DNA of 64,000 nt from Cokeromyces recurvatus. Lineage: Eukaryota; Mucoromycota; Mucoromycetes; Mucorales; Mucoraceae. The notes under the pieces were generated by a model that was given only the letters and a program-made list of their open reading frames with translations, had not been told where the DNA came from and did no database searches. This document shows, piece after piece, positions 56,979-64,000 of this stretch. Position 1 is the first letter of the stretch, and the number at the start of each line of letters is the position of its first letter. The position numbers and the translations under genes were made by a program. The stretch is taken from the NCBI RefSeq assembly GCF_025118155.1, contig NW_026251412.1, forward strand, positions 62,001-126,000, given 5' to 3'.

Positions 56979-59167
56979 ATGGTTGATACTAGTCATCATA
57001 AATCGTCTTCTCTTAATGAAGATAGTGTCAAAGTTCAAGGAAAGGATCATAACATTAGAAACAGCGTTGAACTAATGCCTAGGTCTAGTTACTTCAATGA
57101 AGGTAAGATTTATATACATATAAAAAATATCGACAATATAGTAGATGGATATTTATAATTAATATATAAAAGGTACTGCAATGGATCTTAGTAAACGTAA
57201 AAGGCTTGGCTTGACTGGACTTTTGCCTGCTCATATCGAGACTTTGGATACACAAAAAGCTCGTGTTTTACGTGTACTCCGTTCAAAGAAAGACAATTTA
57301 GACAAATATATCTTATTAGCACAATTGCGTACGTCTAATGTTCGTCTTTTTTATAAAATTATTATTGATGAATTAGAGGTACTATATTCTTTATATATTT
57401 ATATTTTGTAAAATAATAATATTGAAAAAAAACAAAAACAAAACAATTCTCATTAGGAAATTGCTCCAATTATTTATACTCCGACTGTGGGTACTGCATG
57501 TACAGAATATTCTAATATATATCCATTCTTAGCTCCACCTGGTGTATCTGATGGTTTATACCTTACAAAAGCAGAATTACCCGAGTTATGTCAAGTTATC
57601 CGAAACTATTGTCCTGCAGAACATGACTTTGATCCCGAAATTGCTGTTATTACGGATGGATCTCGTATATTAGGTCTAGGTGATCTTGGTTCAAATGGAA
57701 TTGGAATTCCAATTGGTAAGCTCCAATTATACGTTGCTGGAGCAGGCATTGATCCTCGTCGTACTTTACCTATCATTCTTGATGTGGGTACAAATAATGA
57801 AAAACTTTTAAATGATCAGTTTTATCTTGGTTTACGTCAAAAAAGACCCAATGATGAAGAGGTAAGGGGGGAGAAAAGATTTGGAATTAAGTAGATGAAT
57901 ATGTTGAATAATATATATATATATATATGTATGTATGTATGTATGTATATTATAGTTTTATCAAATAGTGGATAATGTCATCACAGCACTTCATACTGTC
58001 TATCCTAAATTAGTGATTCAATTTGAAGATTGGTCAACAGAACATGCTTTTGGTTTATTGGAAAGATATCAGCATAAAACGTTATGCTTTAATGATGATA
58101 TTCAAGGAACGGGAGCTGTTATCCTTTCAGGTCTTATTAACGCTATTCGTAAAGTAGAAAAGGAAAATAATGTACCTTCTAATGATCATCGAATTGTGTT
58201 TTTTGGTGCTGGTTCTGCCGCAATTGGTGTTGCTCGTCAGATTCAAGCCTATTTTCAAATTGAACATAATATGTCAGAAGATGAAGCTAAAAAAATATTT
58301 TGGATTGTGGATTCTAAGGTAAGATAGCTGGATACATCATATATATATAAACCAAAGCAAGCTGAATAATAATAATTCTAATTAGGGGCTCGTAACTACT
58401 ACCCGAGGCGATAAACTTCCTCAGCATAAACAATATTTTGCAAGAAATGATACAAATGATAAACAATATAAAAAACTTTTGGATATTGTGAATTATATTA
58501 AACCAACTGTGTAAGTTATATATATATATATATATACAAAAAGTATGTGTTATGAGGTGTATTTATTATGTTATCTGGTAGCTTGATTGGTCTTTCATCT
58601 GTTACTGGTGCTTTCAGTCAGGAGGTTCTTTCTCGTATGGCTGAATTAAATAAACAACCTATTATTTTCCCTCTTTCGAATCCTGAATCTCAGGCAGAGT
58701 GTACATTTGAAGACGCAATGAAAGCTACGGATGAAAAAGCTATATTTGCTTCTGGAACAGCATTCCCTCCATATACTACTAGTAAAGGAGAAATCAAGTA
58801 TCCTGGGCAAGGTAATAATATGTATATCTTTCCAGGATTAGGTCTTGGTGCTATTTTGAGTCATACAAAGATTATTACAGATCGTATGATTTATGAAGCT
58901 TCAAAGGCCTTGGCAAATTCATTAACAGAGGAAGAAAGCGCTAATGGCTGGATTTACCCCTCCTTAAAACGTATTCGAGAAGTATCTTCTCTCATTGCTG
59001 CAGCTGTCTGTAAAGAGGCTATTCATGAAAATTTGGCTACATCAGAAGCTGTTATTCATGGTTGTAAGAGTGATCAAGATTTAATCGATTATGTTATTTC
59101 CCACATGTGGTCTCCAACAAAAGAAGGCTATGGTAAAAAGTCAGCAATTGAAGCTAATAAGTTATAA
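56979..59167 (+). CDS. Malic enzyme (malate dehydrogenase, decarboxylating)
   Basis: Converts malate to pyruvate and CO2 with reduction of NAD(P); in oleaginous mucoromycetes NADP-malic enzyme is linked to lipid synthesis. Six exons (56979-57102, 57173-57378, 57457-57861, 57956-58318, 58386-58510, 58582-59167) give 602 residues, as usual. Seen are YTPTVGTACTEYSNIYP, ITDGSRILGLGDLGSNGIGI (Tyr and substrate region), LDVGTNNEKLL, FEDWSTEHAFGLLERYQ, CFNDDIQGTGAV (metal-binding FNDDIQGT), FFGAGSAAIGVARQ (Rossmann GxGxxA) and FPLSNPESQAECTFEDAM. The N-terminus has no clear mitochondrial presequence, so a cytosolic site is more likely. Cofactor choice cannot be settled by eye. Confidence 0.95.
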
Positions 59168-62100
59168 TCTATTTGCATATTATATAAAAGAAAAGTCATC
59201 CCCCCTTCTTCTTCTTCCACCTTTATTGTAACAAAAGAGGGGAAAATAAATATTGGATTTTCGGACTCATTAAAACAAAATGAATTTTATTGATTAATAG
59301 TAAAAGTCCAACTGAGCGTAGGTATGTTATATACCCAAATTTGCTTGAACCAGTTTATAATGTATAAAATAAAACCTCTCCCCTCCTTTGTGGACTCAAG
59401 GTGGAAATGTAATGAGAGAAAAGGATAGGAAGGGAGTGTGCATATTACATCCAATGTGTGTGTGTGTGTGTGTGTGTTTGAACTCAATGAATGAAAGAGG
59501 AATTCATAAATGATGTTAGCAGTAATGATTGGGGCTCGAAAGGTATACTGCATTGTATCAAGCCAATAAGTTGTAAGGTTTGCTGGAGAAGAACCCAATG
59601 AGTTTTCCAGTATACTCGCCTAGAAAATGATTTAAAAAGTCGCTTAGGTGATATGTTGAGGATAATATGAAATAGAATGAGCAATAGTTGCAAAAACATG
59701 TAGACTGGATTGTACATAGAGGCAATGTATGAGATAGGCTTTAATGAACTTGCTGTGCTGTTGTCATAAACAAAGTTTGAGTTTCCCATCATATAGTCAT
59801 CCTAAGCACCATCTTAAAAGACTACTATATTCAATAGAGTGTTTAGGCAGTCAGAGAATGGAATCCAAGGTAAGAGTTGAGGGACACACAGATAATAACT
59901 TGCTATATTTGTATTGAAGTGCCTTCTGAAAATTGCTGTTAAGAAAATCCTGCTAATATTTGTGAAATGTTAAAGCAGTAATGTTATCTAATAATGTCGG
60001 GAAGAGTAGTCTTGGCAAAAAGGTATATTTGTAAGTTTATACCATTGACTTGACCTGAAGGTTAGTAATATATGGTAGTAAACTTATGAGAAAGTGGATC
60101 ATCAGGAAGTAAAAATGAATGTAGAATAAGTTTGGTTTCCATTATATTGCATCGTTCTTGCATAAAAGATATTTAGCTCATATGTTGGTATTGCTTTTAT
60201 GAAAGAGTAGATGAAACTACCGAAGATTGTACATAAACAAATATCCCGAGTTTGCTCTAACTGTTTATGCTAAGGAGCTGTAAACTTTAAAGATAGCTTA
60301 GGCATACTCCAGTTTGAGGTTGTACCGCATGCTTATACAGTTATGTCAATAGTAATTTGGAAGAACCAGACTCATTGATACCGGTACTTTTGAGAACTTA
60401 TATAATGGTATGAGCATTTGTTATAATTTGCTGAATAAGACACTTGACACTAAGGTCCATCATTTTTTGTTCTGAATCCAAAGATAGATCTTAACGAATT
60501 ATTAAGAAAGGAATATAAAGTTCATTTGGCGCATAAGAAAAAAATCTTCAATGTTGCTACCCTGATGTTGTATTCACGTATGTACTTCTGCTGTTAGTCT
60601 GTTGTTTCATAAAATGAAATTGTGAATGTTAATTCACCGTTGAAGTAGTGTGTTTCCGGAATTATGATTATGATCCTCAATAAATAAACTCATACTAGCA
60701 TCAAATCATTATAAAAAAAATTGATGTCAGTTCGTGACGGGTCCATCATTACAATCATATCCTGTAAGAACTATGTTTTAAAGCAGATAAGCATCAGTAG
60801 GAACTTGTCAGCTGAGTCAATAATGTCTTCAACAGAGTTATTCGAGTAGCGATTGCATCAGTAATAAATCTAGAAGAATACCAGCTACTTTAGCTTCCTA
60901 TATGGTTCCTCTATAGCTCTTTAGAGATAGTAGTTTACATTGTTTTCAAAACTAGCCATTATTTATATAGACTAGCGTGGAATAAAATCAGAGTAAAAGT
61001 TGACCATGGTTGTTGTATTTAACTTTATTTCCACAATATATCGAATTAGGTTATACATATTTGAATGCACAAATATTTTTATAATTTAAAGAAATATTTA
61101 TTCACAACAATAATAGCTGAATAATAGATATTATTTCAATTACTTAACCTTAAGATCATAAACAGCAGCATTTTAATTGGATAGATTTATATCTATAAGT
61201 ATATTATGCTAACAATGAAAATCATTTCTAACCGTGTTTTTATTTTTGATGTTAATAATGGATCTTGGTGAGATTCATTTCATACTTCTAGGCTTACAAT
61301 TTTGATTTATATGTCAAAATATCACAAGTATTATTTCTGCATCCTGCTAATTCAACAAACTCGAACTGCATATTGATGATCCAAAGTTTATTGCAAGTGT
61401 AATTATTCACATAACTTAAGAATGGATTCGAAACTCCCAATACTGTTCAAGGAGTTTCAATTGATGCCGTAGTATGTACTTTTATATAAAATACACCTCT
61501 TAAATACGCATTCTCACGTATTTGTATTTCAGCAGAGGATGATAGATCGAAATTTTAAAATTATCAATCTAATGATTAATATTACTAAAAAATACTAAAT
61601 CGTCTTCCTTCTCCTTAACTCTAGACACATCTTATCAAATGATTTATCACACTCATCAATCTCAGCATCATCATTATCATCTTAAGATTAGCAAGCCAAA
61701 GAGAGAGATAAGAATTATTCAAAAAATTACTACTGTTTTTGATAAAAATGAAAAGTATTTGATTTACTTCTGGGAGAATATTGCCTTTCTTCAAGATAAT
61801 GAAACTTTCATATATATGTATATATATATTCCAATAAAGAATGCTATAGTAAAAGGAGCACTTTTAATATAGAAAAGCTCTAAAACTGTTTACTCAACTC
61901 TCTTATAATGCTCTCAACAAAGAGTTGAAGATCATTATAAATCCAATTTTTTTTATGTTTAAAAGTAATGGAACATTCGAGACATTATTGTTTTTAGATT
62001 ATTTGTAAGGTACCTCTAAGGTGCCTTCATAAAATTTCCACAGTATCCTCTTCGAACTTGGTGATATTCTATTTTTCCAGACAACTTTTAAACATTTCAT

Positions 62101-62499
62101 TTATGATCTTGTCTCTTTGCCTATCAGTGTACCTGATGTATATAAAGAACACAGATTTTGGGTTTTTAGTGCTTGTTTTTCTAGTTTCTTTTTCTTTTTT
62201 TCTTTTCCTTTTATATATATATATATAACAGTTTTCTCGGCATACTTACGATCCAAATTAGCCTGCTAGTTAGATTGTTATTGTTTTAAGAGTAACTTCT
62301 GGATCTGTAAACTCCATCAAGACATTCTCCATTAAATTAAAAGATTTGTACTTTTTCTGCTGAAAATACTGTCCTATTCACCTTCATAAAACACACATAT
62401 ATACACATATATATTGTTTATGAAGAGCTGGAAATCATAACCACTGCAAGAAATTCACTAAAGATAAATCAAAAAAGAAAGGACATTATTCTTGAGTGA
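59168..62499. other. Gene-poor 3.3-kb spacer
   Basis: Unlike other spacers, 59.6-61.0 kb has fewer homopolymers and a more balanced base mix, as old decayed coding or transposon DNA would. I could not match any part of it to a known protein. A GT repeat lies near 59456-59476. No tRNA seen. Confidence 0.5.
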
Positions 62500-63010
62500 C
62501 TAGTAGTTAAAGAAATGGATTTTCGGAAGAACTATATTTCTCTTGATGAGGCTCGATTTTTTTTACGTATATTATGTATTTAAGGCTGGTACAAGATAGT
62601 GAAGCCTACTAAGACCGTTATAACAACATATAAATATACTTCTATTAACATTTTGAGTGTTACCATTTCAAACACTTATGCTATTAATATTTTTTTTTTT
62701 TGAGAAAACCTTATTTTAGTTACCGCTAATAGAAAGATTATATGTAAAAAAAACTACAAGGATTAGAGCTATAACTGTGCAGTATCTTGCCTTTTTTTTT
62801 TTTTTAAGTAATACCATAGATAGACTTGATAAGAATGGCATAAAAGAATATTATCTTATAATGGACAATGCTGCATCTATACTTAAACCTGAAACTATAA
62901 GAAGCTTGATTGAGATCAGAGACAATAGATACACTGGTCTACCACTGATACCACCGTATTCTTTTTTTCTCGAATCTAATCTACTTATCCTGGTCAAAGA
63001 TCAAATATAA
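62500..63010 (+). pseudogene. Relic of an IS630/Tc1-mariner (DDE_3) transposase
   Basis: Two separated blocks lie in order on the plus strand. Around 62505-62560 the translation KEMDFRKNYISLDEARFF matches the first catalytic block (Asp of the usual FIDEAGF). At 62830-63010 GIKEYYLIMDNAASI, then EIRDNRYTGLPLIPPYSFFL and LLILVKDQI match the second Asp block and the PPYSPFLNPIE region, where the final Glu block is altered to FLESN. Frames between are broken. The third relic of this superfamily in the window. Confidence 0.65.
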
Positions 63011-63244
63011 GCTTAAGATAAGACCTTTTGATACAAGTAATACTCTTGTTTAAGCGTAAGTCCAAAAATATTACTAGTGGTGGATCAAGCATTCCGCAAA
63101 CGTTTCTTTTTAGCAAATATTTAGATATTGAAAGAAACTTGTAGCTAACCTGCTTTCACAATTTATTGCTTAGCTTTTCTTATTTTTAACTTTGGAGTTT
63201 CTCATTTTATTCTGAGCTGAATTTCCATTCTTATTTAGACCATT

Positions 63245-63296
<52 letters not shown>

Positions 63297-63745
63297 ATAA
63301 TAAATTAGAAAAGAAAAGACGGTTCTACTTGATGAATTCGGATCAAGTATCATTTTATCATATGTTACACCTGATCTTTTGTGTTGTTAAATAAAATACA
63401 TGCAACACTAATTCTTACATTTGAAACAAATAATTAGAAAGCTTAAATTACCATATCCGGATTATTGCCTGCATAATAAATAACAGTGGCTGTGTTTTAA
63501 GATAAGCCAACAAAATGGGGGAGATGTAATTAATTTTTTTTTTTATGTTTTTAAATATACCAAATTAAGGTAAAAAACAGTAATTTTTTTTTTTTTTTTT
63601 TCACTGTGCTCGGTCACTCCCTAAAATTTCATTTCATTATTTTCTTTTTTTTTCTTTTTTTTTTTTAAAAAAAAATATATTTATTTATATATTCTTTTTT
63701 GTATATATTTTATTTTATTTTTTACCTTCAAATAATCATCTCGAA
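63011..63745. other. Spacer with A and T tracts upstream of the edge gene
   Basis: Contains a poly-A run at 63252-63294 and several T runs, including dense sense-strand T-rich sequence directly before the start at 63746. No other gene is seen. Confidence 0.6.
63252..63294 (+). repeat. Poly-A tract (43 A)
   Basis: Pure A run preceded by eight to nine T, so it could form an A/T hairpin. Confidence 0.8.
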
Positions 63746-64000
63746 ATGCTTATTTTAAGACATAATACTTTACCATCTGAGGATCTTTTTGTCATTGAAC
63801 GGGTAAGATTTATTCATTTTTTTTCTTTTTTTTTGTAATGATCAAGTTCTAATATACATACATGCATATATATTTATTAACATTAGCGCATGATCAAAGT
63901 TGCAGATCCGAAATATAATGTCAAAGATCTTACTCATTTTGTAGTATTGGATAAATCTCGAGCCGAACTTTATGGTTATCTTCTTGGATTTATGGAACGA
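63746..64000 (+). CDS. 5' part of an unrecognised gene, cut by the window edge
   Basis: Exon 1 (63746-63802) codes MLILRHNTLPSEDLFVIER. An intron with donor GTAAGA and acceptor ATTAG follows, and exon 2 from 63887 (RMIKVADPKYNVKDLTHFVV, then AELYGYLLGFMER) stays open to the edge. I do not recognise the family from 57 residues. The T-rich leader and clean splice sites argue that it is real. Confidence 0.55.

Overview
This is nuclear DNA of an early-diverging, filamentous-type fungus, most likely Mucoromycota (Mucorales-like). The reasons are very AT-rich spacers full of A and T homopolymers, genes split by many 50-80 nt GT-AG introns, typical fungal housekeeping proteins (Rpd3L-type Dep1, Glo3, RGS, Rho), a retained SMG1 kinase that most Dikarya lack, and DIRS retrotransposon and Fanzor DNA. 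No species is claimed. Gene models were built by reading splice sites by hand; for the multi-exon genes listed with an amino-acid length, the exon phases add up to an open frame.

Layout. 1-1.0 kb: spacer with a possible structured RNA. 1.0-10.4 kb: Aurora kinase (+), Prp5/DDX46 RNA helicase (+), UTP18 (-) and a DEUBAD/ASXH-type chromatin protein with a possible RAMA-like C-terminus (-). 10.4-13.3 kb: empty, with a 63-A tract. 13.3-15.8 kb: cytosolic tyrosyl-tRNA synthetase (-) and ribosomal protein eS28 (-). 17.1-24.3 kb: Dep1/Sds3-like subunit with an apparent frameshift (+), an unknown basic protein (+), methionine aminopeptidase 1 (+) and a phosducin-like protein (+). 24.6-33.8 kb: a 24-exon SMG1 (+). 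35.3-36.1 kb: Rho-type GTPase (+).

37.3-43.9 kb is the most striking part. A DNA element of about 2.3 kb, with imperfect terminal inverted repeats (TIRs) made partly of 19-bp subrepeats, carries a decayed Fanzor (eukaryotic TnpB-like RNA-guided nuclease) gene on the minus strand. Its left TIR is split by a 4.34-kb DIRS-type tyrosine-recombinase retrotransposon with perfect 114-bp inverted repeats, an internal complementary region and Gag, RT/RNase H and recombinase frames. The unsplit right TIR serves as the empty-site reference and fixes the insertion at a single ATT.

44.1-49.4 kb: Glo3-type ArfGAP (+), RGS protein (+), PR/SET-domain protein (-). 49.7-51.2 kb: a second, unrelated-looking Fanzor copy (+) with all three RuvC acids but a broken frame. 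51.5-52.2 kb: relic of an IS630/Tc1-like transposase (two more relics lie at 34.8 and 62.5-63.0 kb). 53.3-54.7 kb: RING-H2 protein (+). 57.0-59.2 kb: malic enzyme (+). 59.2-63.7 kb: gene-poor. 63.7 kb to the edge: start of an unrecognised gene (+).

The host genes are unlinked housekeeping functions (mitosis, splicing, rRNA processing, translation, NMD, vesicle traffic, carbon metabolism). The mobile DNA sits in the larger spacers between them.
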